The notes beneath the pieces are model-generated. The model made no database searches. It was given only the letters and a program-made list of their open reading frames with translations, and had not been told where the DNA came from. A stretch of DNA of 64,000 nt, taken from Streptomyces sp. Go-475. Lineage in GTDB: Bacteria; Actinomycetota; Actinomycetes; Streptomycetales; Streptomycetaceae. Both the position numbers and the translations under genes were made by a program. Within the stretch, counting starts at the first letter, position 1. The number at the start of each line of letters is the position of its first letter. Below are positions 45,298-54,032 of the stretch, piece after piece. The stretch is taken from assembly GCF_003330845.1 (NCBI RefSeq), contig NZ_CP026121.1, positions 434,001 to 498,000 of the forward strand, in the 5' to 3' direction.

Positions 45298-46434
45298 TCA
45301 GGCGGCGGTGCGGCCGACGGTGGACACGAAGTCGACGGGCTGGGCGGTGGTGCCGTCGAGGGCGAGGTCGGCGGCGATGTCGCCGAAGGCGGGCGAGAGC
45401 TTGAAGCCGTGGCCGGAGAACCCGGCGAGCAGGACGACGTCGTCGGCGCCGGGCAGGGGGCCGATGAGCGGGCGGCTGCTCTCGGTGTAGCCCTCCATGT
45501 AGACGGCCAGGCGGGTCGGGTCCGGGTGCAGGTCCGGCAGGTGGCGGCGGATCTGCTCGGTGAAGATGTCCAGTTCCTCCGGCTGGACGGTGCGGTCCAG
45601 CGCGTTGGGGTCGCCGGCGGGCTTGTGCAGCGCGCGGGACAGGCCGAGCTTGACGGAGACGCCGTCCGGGGAGGGCAGTCCGTAGCAGTGCGTGGGGGTC
45701 GTGCGGATGAAGGCGGGGCGCTCCTCGCCGAACCAGGCGTCGGTGGTGGGGACGTACCAGGCGCTGATCAGGCGGCGGATGTCCACCTCCCACGGCAGGT
45801 CGGGGAGCAGGTCGTTCACCCAGGGGCCGACGGTGACGACGACGGTGTCGAAGTGCTCGGTGCCGGTGTCGGTGCGGACCTCCACGCCGTTCGCCCGGGG
45901 CGCGATCTCCCGGACCGGCGTGTAGCGGTGGATCCGGGCGCCCAGCTGTTCGGCGCGCCGGGCCGCGGTCTGGACGGTCAGCTCGGGCCGGATGAAGCCG
46001 GCCCGGCGGTCGAGCACGGCCGCGTCGCCGTCCTCCAGCCGGTACTGCGGGAAGCGCTTGGCCATGGCCTCGGCGTCGAGCACCTCGTGATCGAGGCCGT
46101 GCTCGGCGATGGACTCCAGGACCGTGGCCATCTGCTGGTGCTCGGCGGAGCCCATCAGCAGGCATCCGGTCAGACGGCGCAGTTCGCGGCCGGTCTCCTG
46201 CTGGAGCCGCTCCCACAGGGCGTCGGCGTGCTTGAGGAGCGGGACGTACCGGGAGTCCTCGAAGTGGGCGCTGCGGAAGATGCGGGTCTCGCCGCCGGCC
46301 GCGCTGCGGTCGTGGCCGGGGGCGAAGCGGTCGTAGGCGACGACCTCCGCACCGCGGGCCGCGAGGCGCCAGGCGGCCTGGCTGCCCATCGTTCCCACGC
46401 CGACGACGGCGACGCGCTTCCTGGCAGCTGACAC
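45298..46434 (-). CDS. FAD-dependent oxidase, sarcosine/N-methyltryptophan oxidase-like, copy 1
   Basis: A 378-residue paralogue of the next gene, of identical length and roughly two-thirds identical by eye, so the pair is a tandem duplication. It has the same FAD motif (VAVVGVGTMGSQAAWRLAARG), HDRSAAGGETRIFRS and GFSGHGFKLSPAFGDIAADLAL, and again E-G-Y-T in place of the covalent-flavin cysteine. GTG start at 46434 with AGGAAAG ahead. It is the first gene of the 13-gene operon and is divergent from the first IclR gene. Confidence 0.83.
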   Translation of the reverse strand: MSAARKRVAVVGVGTMGSQAAWRLAARGAEVVAYDRFAPGHDRSAAGGETRIFRSAHFEDSRYVPLLKHADALWERLQQETGRELRRLTGCLLMGSAEHQQMATVLESIAEHGLDHEVLDAEAMAKRFPQYRLEDGDAAVLDRRAGFIRPELTVQTAARRAEQLGARIHRYTPVREIAPRANGVEVRTDTGTEHFDTVVVTVGPWVNDLLPDLPWEVDIRRLISAWYVPTTDAWFGEERPAFIRTTPTHCYGLPSPDGVSVKLGLSRALHKPAGDPNALDRTVQPEELDIFTEQIRRHLPDLHPDPTRLAVYMEGYTESSRPLIGPLPGADDVVLLAGFSGHGFKLSPAFGDIAADLALDGTTAQPVDFVSTVGRTAA

Positions 46435-46597
46435 GAGGCTTTCCTTTCCTATGGCCGGGGCGCATGCTGAGCCCCCTGCGTGAGGCTGTTCGATTCGAGG
46501 TGGTGGGGTCGGAGGGGGCGGGTCCTACGGGGGACCTCGGCTCACGAACGCCCTGTCTCGGAGTTCCGGCTGTGTCCTCGGGACCTTCAGGCGAGCC

Positions 46598-46634
46598 GTG
46601 CCACATTGTGGAATGCTGTGCTAGTATCTGGCAC
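46598..46634 (+). promoter_or_regulatory. Promoter/operator of the first IclR gene
   Basis: GTGCCA (46598-46603) and TGGCAC (46629-46634) flank an extended -10 (TGC then TAGTAT at 46622-46627). Within the left part, CCACA-T-TGTGG (46601-46611) is a perfect 11-base palindrome. The same arrangement with changed bases precedes the second IclR gene, so this is a conserved regulator site. Bases 46435-46597, between it and the oxidase operon, should hold that operon's promoter, but I cannot fix it. Confidence 0.65.
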
Positions 46635-46709
46635 AGAGAATGACAGCGGCTCCGAGGGGAGTCAAGAGGTGTCCGCCAGGGATTCCGAGGATTAACAGGG
46701 GGAAACCGG

Positions 46710-47462
46710 ATGGAAATGAAGAGCGTCACCAGGTCGCTGCGCATCCTGGAGGCGGTGGCCCAGCATCAGCCGGTGACCGTCGGGGAACTGACGAAGCTCT
46801 TCGGCCTGCCGAAGTCGACCGTGCAGCGCACCCTGGTCACGCTGGCCGAGGCCGGCTGGCTGCGGGCCAGCCGCAAGGACACCACCCGCTGGGAGATCGG
46901 CGCCCGCGTCCTGGCCGTCCGTCCGGCTGCCCTGCAGGGATCGAGCCTGTTCGCCGCGGCCCGGGAGCCCATGATCCGCCTCCGGGACGCGGTGAACGAG
47001 ACGATCCACCTGTCGGTGCCGGACGCGCTGCAGTGCATGGTCGTGGTGGACCGCGTGGACTGCTCGCACGCCGTACGGACGTTCCACACCGTCGGCGACA
47101 CCTCACCCCTGCACGCCACCGCGACCGGGCGCGCGATCCTGGCGCATCTGCCCCGGCAGGACGTGGAGGAGCTCATCGCACAGGGGCTGGAGCGCTACAC
47201 CGACACGACGCCCGCCGACCCCGACGAGCTGCGCGCCGAGCTGGACCGGATCCGCGCCGACGGCTACGCGGTCAACCGCAACCAGTACCGGCCGGACGTC
47301 TGCGCGATCGCCGCACCCGTCCTCGACGAGGACGGCACCCCCCTGGCCACCGTGGCCATCTCCATGCCCGACTCGCGCTACGACGCGGACCGGCTGCCCG
47401 AGTGGGGCCGTCTGGTCGCCGACACCGCCGCCGAGATCACGGGACGCCGCCTGGGCGCCTGA
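46710..47462 (+). CDS. IclR-family regulator, copy 1
   Basis: A 250-residue regulator: winged helix at about 5-65 (VTVGELTKLFGLPKSTVQRTLVTLAEAGWL) and an IclR effector domain with conserved cysteines (LQCMVVVDRVDC, DVCAIAAPV). ATG 46710 has AGGGGG eight bases ahead. It is divergent from the 13-gene amine operon and is its natural regulator. It is near-identical to the next gene (about 32 differences over 250 residues by my count). Its transcript ends at a strong hairpin-T-run terminator. Confidence 0.92.
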   Translation: MEMKSVTRSLRILEAVAQHQPVTVGELTKLFGLPKSTVQRTLVTLAEAGWLRASRKDTTRWEIGARVLAVRPAALQGSSLFAAAREPMIRLRDAVNETIHLSVPDALQCMVVVDRVDCSHAVRTFHTVGDTSPLHATATGRAILAHLPRQDVEELIAQGLERYTDTTPADPDELRAELDRIRADGYAVNRNQYRPDVCAIAAPVLDEDGTPLATVAISMPDSRYDADRLPEWGRLVADTAAEITGRRLGA

Positions 47463-47482
47463 ACGAGTACCCGGCACCGGGC

Positions 47483-47523
47483 AGGGCCGGCCCCCGCGCA
47501 GCGGCGCGGGGGCCGGCCCTTTT
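47483..47523 (+). terminator. Strong intrinsic terminator after IclR copy 1
   Basis: Two perfectly complementary 17-base arms (47483-47499 and 47504-47520), rich in GGCCGG/CCGGCC, with a four-base AGCG loop and then TTTT. It begins 21 bases after the IclR stop and has the classical form, which is uncommon in this GC-rich genome. Confidence 0.88.
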
Positions 47524-47547
47524 CTCATCTTCGGACGACAGCCGGCG

Positions 47548-47582
47548 CCCTGCGCCCGGCCGGGGGAGGGCCGGGCGCAGGG
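47548..47582 (+). terminator. Second hairpin between the IclR genes
   Basis: Arms CCCTGCGCCCGGC (47548-47560) and GCCGGGCGCAGGG (47570-47582) pair perfectly. Lying just after the main terminator, it may act as a back-up. The rest of the 300-base gap (47583-47657) shows nothing else recognisable before the operator of copy 2. Confidence 0.55.
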
Positions 47583-47657
47583 GCTGCCCCGCGCGGGCAG
47601 GCGCGGTCAGGGCGCTGCCACCGTGCATCACCGCGGGGCACACCGGATCCCGTACGC

Positions 47658-47694
47658 GTGCCGAATAGCGGCACGCCATGCTAGAATCCGGCAC
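47658..47694 (+). promoter_or_regulatory. Promoter/operator of the second IclR gene
   Basis: GTGCCG-AATAG-CGGCAC (47658-47674) is a perfect inverted repeat, followed by an extended -10 (TGC then TAGAAT at 47682-47687) and a third half-site CCGGCAC (47688-47694). Spacing of all parts equals that before copy 1. Confidence 0.68.
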
Positions 47695-47762
47695 GATCAT
47701 GCACTCGGCTCCGGGAGGGAGTCAAGAGCTGAGACCGACGAACGACAACTGACGGGGCCCCG

Positions 47763-48515
47763 ATGGAAATGAAGAGCGTGACCAGGTCGCTGCGCATCCT
47801 GGAGGCGGTCGCCCACCATCAGCCCGTGACGGTGGGCGAGTTGACGAAGCTCTTCGGCCTGCCCAAGTCGACGGTGCAGCGCACGCTGGTCAGCCTGAAC
47901 GAGGCGGGATGGCTGCGGGCCAACCGCCAGGACACCACCCGCTGGGAGATCGGCGCGCGGGTGCTCGCCGTGCGGCCGGCGGCGCTTCAGGGATCGAGCC
48001 TGTTCGCGGCGGCGAGGGAGCCCATGATCAGGCTGCGGGACGCGCTGAACGAGACGATCCACCTGTCGGTGCCGGACGCGTTGCAGTGCATGGTCGTCGT
48101 CGACCGGGTGGACTGCGCGCACGCGGTGCGGACGTACTACGCGATCGGCGAGACCTCTCCCCTGCACGCCACCGCCACCGGGCGCGCGATCCTGGCCCAT
48201 CTGCCGCCCGCCGACGTGGACGAACTCGTCGCGCACAGGCTGGAGCGCTACAGCGACGCGACGCCGGTCGATCCGGTCGAACTGCGCGCCGAGCTGCGGC
48301 GGGTGCGCACCGACGGCTACGCCCTCAACCGCAATCAGTACCGTCCCGACGTCTGCGCGATCGCCGCGCCCGTCCTGGACGAGGACGGCACACCGCTCGC
48401 GTCGGTGGCCGTGTCGATGCCCGACTCACGCTACGACGCAACCCGGCTGCCCGAGTACGGCCGCCTGGTGACCGACACGGCTGCCGAGATCACCCACCGC
48501 CGCCTGGGCGCCTAG
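47763..48515 (+). CDS. IclR-family regulator, copy 2
   Basis: A 250-residue regulator with the same length and first sixteen residues as copy 1 and an unchanged recognition helix (GLPKSTVQRTLV). Differences cluster in the effector domain and the wing (ANRQDTTRW), so the two may bind the same DNA but different ligands. Its last 26 bases overlap the 3' end of the convergent class V aminotransferase gene. It is placed between the two catabolic operons and may control either or both. Confidence 0.92.
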   Translation: MEMKSVTRSLRILEAVAHHQPVTVGELTKLFGLPKSTVQRTLVSLNEAGWLRANRQDTTRWEIGARVLAVRPAALQGSSLFAAAREPMIRLRDALNETIHLSVPDALQCMVVVDRVDCAHAVRTYYAIGETSPLHATATGRAILAHLPPADVDELVAHRLERYSDATPVDPVELRAELRRVRTDGYALNRNQYRPDVCAIAAPVLDEDGTPLASVAVSMPDSRYDATRLPEYGRLVTDTAAEITHRRLGA

Positions 48516-49692
48516 CTGCGGCACGCTGCTTCTCCACCACCTCCGCGAGGGCCTCCACGAAGCGGTCGAGCTCGCTCTCCCGCAGGTAGACGTGGGGCGA
48601 TACGCGCATCCCGCTGAGGTGCCGGACTTCGCGGTACTTCACATGGATCTGGTGGCCGTCCCGGAGCTCCTGCTCCACGGCCCTGGCGTCCAGGCCGTCG
48701 ATCGAGAACAGGCTCACCGCGCCCAGGGTGTCGGTGTCCAGCGGCGTGTGCAGCCGGAACCCGGGAATGCCCCGGGCCCGTTCCACCCAGTACCGGGTCA
48801 GCTCCCGCACGCGCGCGTGGACCGCCGCGGCCCCGATCTCACGGTGGAAGCGCGCCGCCGGCAGGATGCCCGCCTGAAGGGCCGAGTTGTACGTGCCGAG
48901 GTTCCAGTGGTCGAACTTGTCGACGCGCAAGGGCGGCGGATCGAAGGGCGCCAGCAGGGGCCACGTACGGTCGATGACTCCCTCCCGGACGACCAGCATG
49001 CCGTTGCCGACCGGCGCGCCCATCCACTTGTGCAGACTGGTGACGAAGAAGTCGCAGTCCAGGTCACGGAAGCTCACCGGCAGTTGGGCGAAGGTCTGGG
49101 CGCCGTCCACCACGGTGAGCGTCCCGTTGTCCTTCGCCAGACGGCACAGCCGCTTCGCCGGCACGACGCGCCCCGTCCAGTGGGACATGTGGGTGATCTG
49201 CAGGACACGGGTGCGCGATGTCATGACCGCCGCGTACGCCTCGACGATCTCGTCGTCGCCGTCCATGAGGTCGTAGTCGGCGGTGACGACCTCGATGCCC
49301 TCGCGTTCCTGCCGCTGGAACCAGGCGGCACGCACGCTCGGGTAGTCCCAGGGCGAGACCACGACCTGCTCGCCGGCGGCCAGCGGGATGCCGAAGATCG
49401 CCGTGCACAGGCCCTCGGTGGAGTTCCGGTTGAGCGCGATCTCGCCCGGGTCGCAGTCGATCAGCCCGGCGAGTTCCGCCTTGGCCTCGGGGAGCGCCAG
49501 GTCGAGGTTGCTCCACATGTTGCGGTCGGGGTTCCGGTTGACCAGCCGGTAGGCGTCGATCGTGGCCTGCTCGACGACCAGCGGCGGCGGGCTGACGGCC
49601 GCGTTGTTCAGGTTCAGCAGGGGGCGCTGCTCCGGGTAGGCCGCGCGGACGCGCTCCCAGTCGACGTCACCGCCGGGGTCAGGTCTCGCCAT
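48490..49692 (-). CDS. Class V aminotransferase-fold PLP enzyme
   Basis: A 400-residue PLP enzyme of the class V family (cysteine desulfurase / isopenicillin N epimerase-like fold). The PLP lysine is in FFVTSLHKWMGAPVGNG and the aspartate in LTVVDGAQTFAQLP; LNLNNAAVSPPP opens the fold. It could be a transaminase, lyase or epimerase; no cysteine-desulfurase catalytic loop is evident. It is the last gene of a four-gene operon, 36 bases after the semialdehyde dehydrogenase, and its end overlaps the second IclR gene. Confidence 0.78.
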   Translation of the reverse strand: MARPDPGGDVDWERVRAAYPEQRPLLNLNNAAVSPPPLVVEQATIDAYRLVNRNPDRNMWSNLDLALPEAKAELAGLIDCDPGEIALNRNSTEGLCTAIFGIPLAAGEQVVVSPWDYPSVRAAWFQRQEREGIEVVTADYDLMDGDDEIVEAYAAVMTSRTRVLQITHMSHWTGRVVPAKRLCRLAKDNGTLTVVDGAQTFAQLPVSFRDLDCDFFVTSLHKWMGAPVGNGMLVVREGVIDRTWPLLAPFDPPPLRVDKFDHWNLGTYNSALQAGILPAARFHREIGAAAVHARVRELTRYWVERARGIPGFRLHTPLDTDTLGAVSLFSIDGLDARAVEQELRDGHQIHVKYREVRHLSGMRVSPHVYLRESELDRFVEALAEVVEKQRAAARRPGGGG

Positions 49693-49728
49693 GGTGTTCT
49701 GCTCCGATGGTGTGGTTCGGGGGCGCCG

Positions 49729-51168
49729 TCACCGCACCGGCACCGCGACGTACTGGTACTCCAGGAACTCGTCGATCCCGACCCGCCCGCCCTCGCGGCC
49801 GAGACCGGACTGCTTGACGCCGCCGAAGGGTGCGGCCGGGTTGGAGACGAGGCCGGTGTTCAGGCCCACCATGCCCACCTCCAGACCTTCGCTGACGCGC
49901 AGTCCCCGGTCCAGCCCCTGGGTGAAGACGTAACCGACCAGACCCCAGGGCGTGTCGTTGGCGCGGCGCAGGACCTCGTCCTCGTCGTCGAAGGTGAGGA
50001 TCGCCGCGACCGGGCCGAAGATCTCGGTGTCCATCAGGCGGCTGCCCGGGTCGACGTCGGCGAGCACGGTCGGCGGGTAGAAGCAGCCGGGCCCCTCGGG
50101 CGTACGTCCGCCGACGAGCACGCGCGCGCCGCGCTCCACCGCGTCCGCGACGAGCTCCGCGACCTTGGCGCGTCCGGCGGCGTCGATGAGCGGGCCGACG
50201 TCGACGCCGTCCCGGGTGCCCGGGCCGACGACCAGCGCGCCCATGCGCTCGGCCAGCCGCCGCCCGAACTCCTCGGCCACCGACCGGTGCACGAAGAAGC
50301 GGTTGGCGGCGGTGCAGGCCTCGCCCATGTTGCGCATCTTGGCGACCATCGCGCCGTCCACGGCCACGTCCAGGTCGGCGTCGTCGAAGACGATGAACGG
50401 CGCGTTGCCGCCCAGCTCCATCGACGTGCGGACGACCGTGTCCGCGCACTGGGCCAGCAGCAGCCGTCCGACGGCCGTGGAGCCGGTGAAGGACAGCTTG
50501 CGGATCCGGCCGCCGCGCAGCAGCGGCTCGCAGACCTCTCCGGCGCGGGAGGTGGTGACGACGTTCAGCACGCCGTCCGGCAGACCGGCCTCCTTCAGGA
50601 TCCCGGCCAGCGCGAGGCTGGACAGCGGAGTCTGCGGGGCCGGCTTGAGCACCATCGTGCAGCCCGCGGCGATCGCCGGGCCGATCTTGCGGGTGCCCAT
50701 GGCCAGGGGGAAGTTCCACGGCGTGATGAGCAGGCAGGGGCCGACCGGCCGGCGGGAGAGCAGCATGCGGTTGCGGCCGTCGGGAAGGGTGCCGCAGCCG
50801 CCGTCGATGCGGACGGCCTCCTCGGAGAACCAGCGGAAGAACTCGGCGGCGTACGCCACCTCTCCCCTGGCCTCGGCGAGCGGCTTGCCCATCTCGGACG
50901 TCATCAGGTGGGCGAGTTGGTCGGCGCGCTCGAGGATGAGCTCGTGGGCGCGGCGCAGGATCTCGCTGCGGGCCCGGGGCGCGGTACGCGCCCAGTCGGC
51001 CTGGGCCTGGACGGCGGCCTCCTCGGCGAGCCGGGCGTCCTTGGGGCCCGCGTCGGCGACGTGGCAGAGGATCTCGCCGGTCGCGGGGTCGTCGACGGGC
51101 ATGGTGGCGCCGTCCGCGGCGTCCACCCAGGCTCCACCGATGAACAGCTGGGTCAGTACCTCGGTCAT
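49729..51168 (-). CDS. NAD(P)-dependent succinate-semialdehyde dehydrogenase-like enzyme
   Basis: A 479-residue aldehyde dehydrogenase. Active cysteine in RNMGEACTAANRFFV and glutamate in SMELGGNAPFIVF; the combination MGEACTAANR is typical of GabD-type succinate-semialdehyde dehydrogenases, as is PFGGVKQSGLGREGG. Encoded directly after an FAD/Fe-S dehydrogenase (ATGA overlap) and one gene away from a GabT-like aminotransferase, it likely oxidises the semialdehyde made by that enzyme, feeding succinate or glutarate onward. Confidence 0.85.
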   Translation of the reverse strand: MTEVLTQLFIGGAWVDAADGATMPVDDPATGEILCHVADAGPKDARLAEEAAVQAQADWARTAPRARSEILRRAHELILERADQLAHLMTSEMGKPLAEARGEVAYAAEFFRWFSEEAVRIDGGCGTLPDGRNRMLLSRRPVGPCLLITPWNFPLAMGTRKIGPAIAAGCTMVLKPAPQTPLSSLALAGILKEAGLPDGVLNVVTTSRAGEVCEPLLRGGRIRKLSFTGSTAVGRLLLAQCADTVVRTSMELGGNAPFIVFDDADLDVAVDGAMVAKMRNMGEACTAANRFFVHRSVAEEFGRRLAERMGALVVGPGTRDGVDVGPLIDAAGRAKVAELVADAVERGARVLVGGRTPEGPGCFYPPTVLADVDPGSRLMDTEIFGPVAAILTFDDEDEVLRRANDTPWGLVGYVFTQGLDRGLRVSEGLEVGMVGLNTGLVSNPAAPFGGVKQSGLGREGGRVGIDEFLEYQYVAVPVR

Positions 51169-54032
51169 GGTGTCTCTCCTGTGTGGTCGGCGGCGGGGTC
51201 GAGGAGTTCCGCGAGGTGCAGGGCGCGGATGTCCCGGTCTCCGGCGAGGTGGTCGATCTGGGTGGCGCAGCTGAAGCCGTCGGCGACGACGGGGCGTCCG
51301 TCGAGGTGGTCGATGCGGGGTTTGAGGGCCAGATCGGCGACGGCCATCGACGTTTCGTAGTGCTCGGCCTCGAAGCCGAAGTTCCCGGCGAGTCCGCAGC
51401 AGCCCTCGGCCTCGTCCACCTCGCGCACGCCGAGCCGGCGCAGCAGGTCGGCGGGGCGGCGGCCCTTGAAGGTGGCGTACTCGTGGCAGTGAGTCTGGAG
51501 GACGACGTTCTCGGGCAGCGGTGGCGGGCTCCAGTCCTGATCGGCGAGATCCGTGAGGGCCGCGGTGAAAGTCTGGACGCGGCTCGCCACGCGCTGGGCG
51601 GCCTCGGTGCCGAGCAGTTCGGGGACGTCACGTTTCAACGCTGCCGCACAGCTCGGCTCGGCCACGATGATCGGCCGGTCGTCACCGTCGTCGAGCGCGG
51701 CGACCGTGCGGGCCATGATCTTGCGGGCGACGTTCAGCTGGCCGGTGCTGACCCAGGTCAGCCCACAGCACAGTCCCTCCTGCGGCGCGCAGGGGATACC
51801 GGCGTCGGCCAGCACCCGGCTCGCGGCTCCCGCGATCTCGGGTCGGAAGGCGCGGGTGAAGCTGTCCACGAACAGCACGGCCTTCGCGGGCCCGGGGGCC
51901 TGGGCCGCGCGCAGGATCCTGCGCAGGGCGCGGCGGGAGGCGAAGGCGGGGATTCGCCGCTTGGTCGTGACGCCGCCCAGGCGGGCCAGGAGTTTGCCGA
52001 GCGGCCCGCGCAGCAGGGCGTTGACCGGCCGGGCGGCGTATCCGGCCAGGGCGGAGGTTTTGGGCAGCCAGCCCAGTGAGTAGTGGGAACGGGGGCGCAG
52101 GCGGCCCTTGTAGTGCTGGTGGAGGAACTCCGCCTTGTAGGTGGCCATGTCGACGCCGACCGGGCAGTCGCTGGAGCAGGCCTTGCACGACAGGCACAGA
52201 TCGAGGGCATCGCGCACTTCGGTCGAGCGCCAGGCGTCCTTGATCGTCTCGCCGCGGACCATCTCCTGGAGCATGCGGGCCCGGCCGCGGGTGGAGGCGT
52301 TCTCCTCGCCCGTGGCCCGGTAGCTGGGGCACATCACCCCGCCCGCGTCACTGCGGCACCGCCCCACACCGACGCAGCGGCGTACGGAGCCGGCGAAACC
52401 GTCCTCGTCGTGCGGGAAGCCGAACGCCGTGTCCAACACTGGCAGTTCACGCAGCGCGAGGTCGGCGTCCAAGGGCGCGGGGTCGACGATCACGCCCGGG
52501 TTGAGCAGCCCCTCGGGGTCAAAAACCTGTTTGAATGCGGCGAACAGGCCGATCATGCGGTGGCTGTACATCACCTGGAGCAGTTCGCTGCGGGCGCGTC
52601 CGTCACCGTGCTCGCCCGACAGCGTGCCGCCGTGCCCGACGACCAGGGCGGCGGCTTCGGTGAGGAACCGGCGCATGACCGCCCGCCCCGCCTCCGTCGC
52701 CGGGTCGAAGTCGATGCGCACGTGGACGCAGCCGGCGCCGAAGTGCCCGTACAGCACACCGGTCAGCTGGTGCGTGGCCAGCAGCTTGCGGAAGTCGCGC
52801 AGGTAGGCGGCCAGGTGCTCCGGGGCGACGGCCGCGTCCTCCCAGCCGGGCCAGGACTCGCCGCCGTCCACGAGCCGGGCGGCCAGCCCGGCCCCGTCCT
52901 CACGCACCCGCCACAGCGCACGCCGCTCCGCCGGGCTCTCCACGACCCGGCCGCCCGTCATCCGCCCCCTCGCCTTGAGCACATCCAGCAGCTCAGCGGC
53001 CCGAGCGTTGACCACTGCCGGGTCGTCGCCTTCCAGCTCGACATACAGCCAGGCCCGCCCCTCGGGCAGCCCGGTGACGGAGTCCGGGCCGCGGCGGGCA
53101 CGCATGGTGGCCACGATCGCCTCGTCCATGCCCTCCACCGCGCTGGGCGAGAAGCGCAGGATCTCCGGCACGTCCTCGGCCGCCTCGACCACGTCCTCGT
53201 AGCCCAGCGTCAGCAGCGCGGATGCCTGTGCGGCCGCCACCAGGCGGACCGTCGCGGCGGTGACGACCGCACAGGAGCCCTCCGTGCCCACCAGAGCACG
53301 AGCCACATCGAAGCCGTTCTCCGGCAGCAGGTGCTGCAACTGGAAACCCGACACCTGACGAGGGATCCGGCCCAGCTCGGTACGGATCGGCGCCAGATTG
53401 TCCTCGACCAACCGCCTGAGGTCGGATTCCAGGCGCGCGATGACCTCGCCGTCACCAGGGTCCACCGGATGCAGCCCCGTGTGGTCGGCCACGGCCCGCA
53501 CACCGTCCGCCGTCACGATCTCCAGGGCCTCGACGTGGCCGCTGGTCCGCCCGTCGCGCACCGACCGGTTGCCGCACGCGTCGTTGCCGATCATGCCGCC
53601 GAGGGTGCAGCGGCTGTGCGAGGACGGATCCGGCCCGAAATCCAGCCCGTGCAACGCGGTCGCGCCGCGCAGCGCGTCCAGGACGACACCGGCCTCGACC
53701 CGCGCCGTACGGGCCTCCACGTCCATGTCCAGGATCCGGTTCATGTACCGGGAGAAATCCAGCACCACCCCCGGCCCGACCGCGTTGCCGGCCATGCTCG
53801 TGCCACCACCCCGGGCCGTGACCGGGATGCCCGTCTCCCGGCAGGCCCGCACCACCGCCACCACATCGTCCGCGGTACGCGGGAAGACCACGGCCTGCGG
53901 CGGGACACGGTAGTTGGAGGCGTCGTAGGCGTAGGGGCCCGTCGCTCCCGGGCCGGTCTCCACCCGCAGACCGGGCGCGATCTCGACGATGCGGGCCGTC
54001 AGACCCGCCAGGTCGCGGGTGGCGGTGGTCAT
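51165..54032 (-). CDS. FAD-linked oxidase with Fe-S domain (D-2-hydroxyacid dehydrogenase type)
   Basis: A 955-residue fusion. N-terminal FAD_binding_4 domain (VPPQAVVFPRTADDVVAVVR, TARGGGTSMAGNAVGPGVV, GMIGNDACGNRSV), FAD-oxidase C domain to about 540, a Fe-S ferredoxin domain with CVGVGRC... and CLSCKACSSDCP, and two CCG domains (LCCGLTW, EGCCGLAGNFGFE) at the C-terminus. This arrangement matches YdiJ-type D-2-hydroxyglutarate/D-lactate dehydrogenases that pass electrons to the quinone pool. A 2-hydroxyglutarate role would suit the lysine/GABA-like neighbours, but is inference. Confidence 0.85.
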   Translation of the reverse strand: MTTATRDLAGLTARIVEIAPGLRVETGPGATGPYAYDASNYRVPPQAVVFPRTADDVVAVVRACRETGIPVTARGGGTSMAGNAVGPGVVLDFSRYMNRILDMDVEARTARVEAGVVLDALRGATALHGLDFGPDPSSHSRCTLGGMIGNDACGNRSVRDGRTSGHVEALEIVTADGVRAVADHTGLHPVDPGDGEVIARLESDLRRLVEDNLAPIRTELGRIPRQVSGFQLQHLLPENGFDVARALVGTEGSCAVVTAATVRLVAAAQASALLTLGYEDVVEAAEDVPEILRFSPSAVEGMDEAIVATMRARRGPDSVTGLPEGRAWLYVELEGDDPAVVNARAAELLDVLKARGRMTGGRVVESPAERRALWRVREDGAGLAARLVDGGESWPGWEDAAVAPEHLAAYLRDFRKLLATHQLTGVLYGHFGAGCVHVRIDFDPATEAGRAVMRRFLTEAAALVVGHGGTLSGEHGDGRARSELLQVMYSHRMIGLFAAFKQVFDPEGLLNPGVIVDPAPLDADLALRELPVLDTAFGFPHDEDGFAGSVRRCVGVGRCRSDAGGVMCPSYRATGEENASTRGRARMLQEMVRGETIKDAWRSTEVRDALDLCLSCKACSSDCPVGVDMATYKAEFLHQHYKGRLRPRSHYSLGWLPKTSALAGYAARPVNALLRGPLGKLLARLGGVTTKRRIPAFASRRALRRILRAAQAPGPAKAVLFVDSFTRAFRPEIAGAASRVLADAGIPCAPQEGLCCGLTWVSTGQLNVARKIMARTVAALDDGDDRPIIVAEPSCAAALKRDVPELLGTEAAQRVASRVQTFTAALTDLADQDWSPPPLPENVVLQTHCHEYATFKGRRPADLLRRLGVREVDEAEGCCGLAGNFGFEAEHYETSMAVADLALKPRIDHLDGRPVVADGFSCATQIDHLAGDRDIRALHLAELLDPAADHTGETP

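Noticed and set aside
32286..46434. Ectoine breakdown cluster
   Set aside because: Deacylases, aminotransferase and dehydrogenase resemble DoeB, DoeD and DoeC, but the essential ectoine hydrolase (M24 family) is absent and the importer is of the polyamine type.
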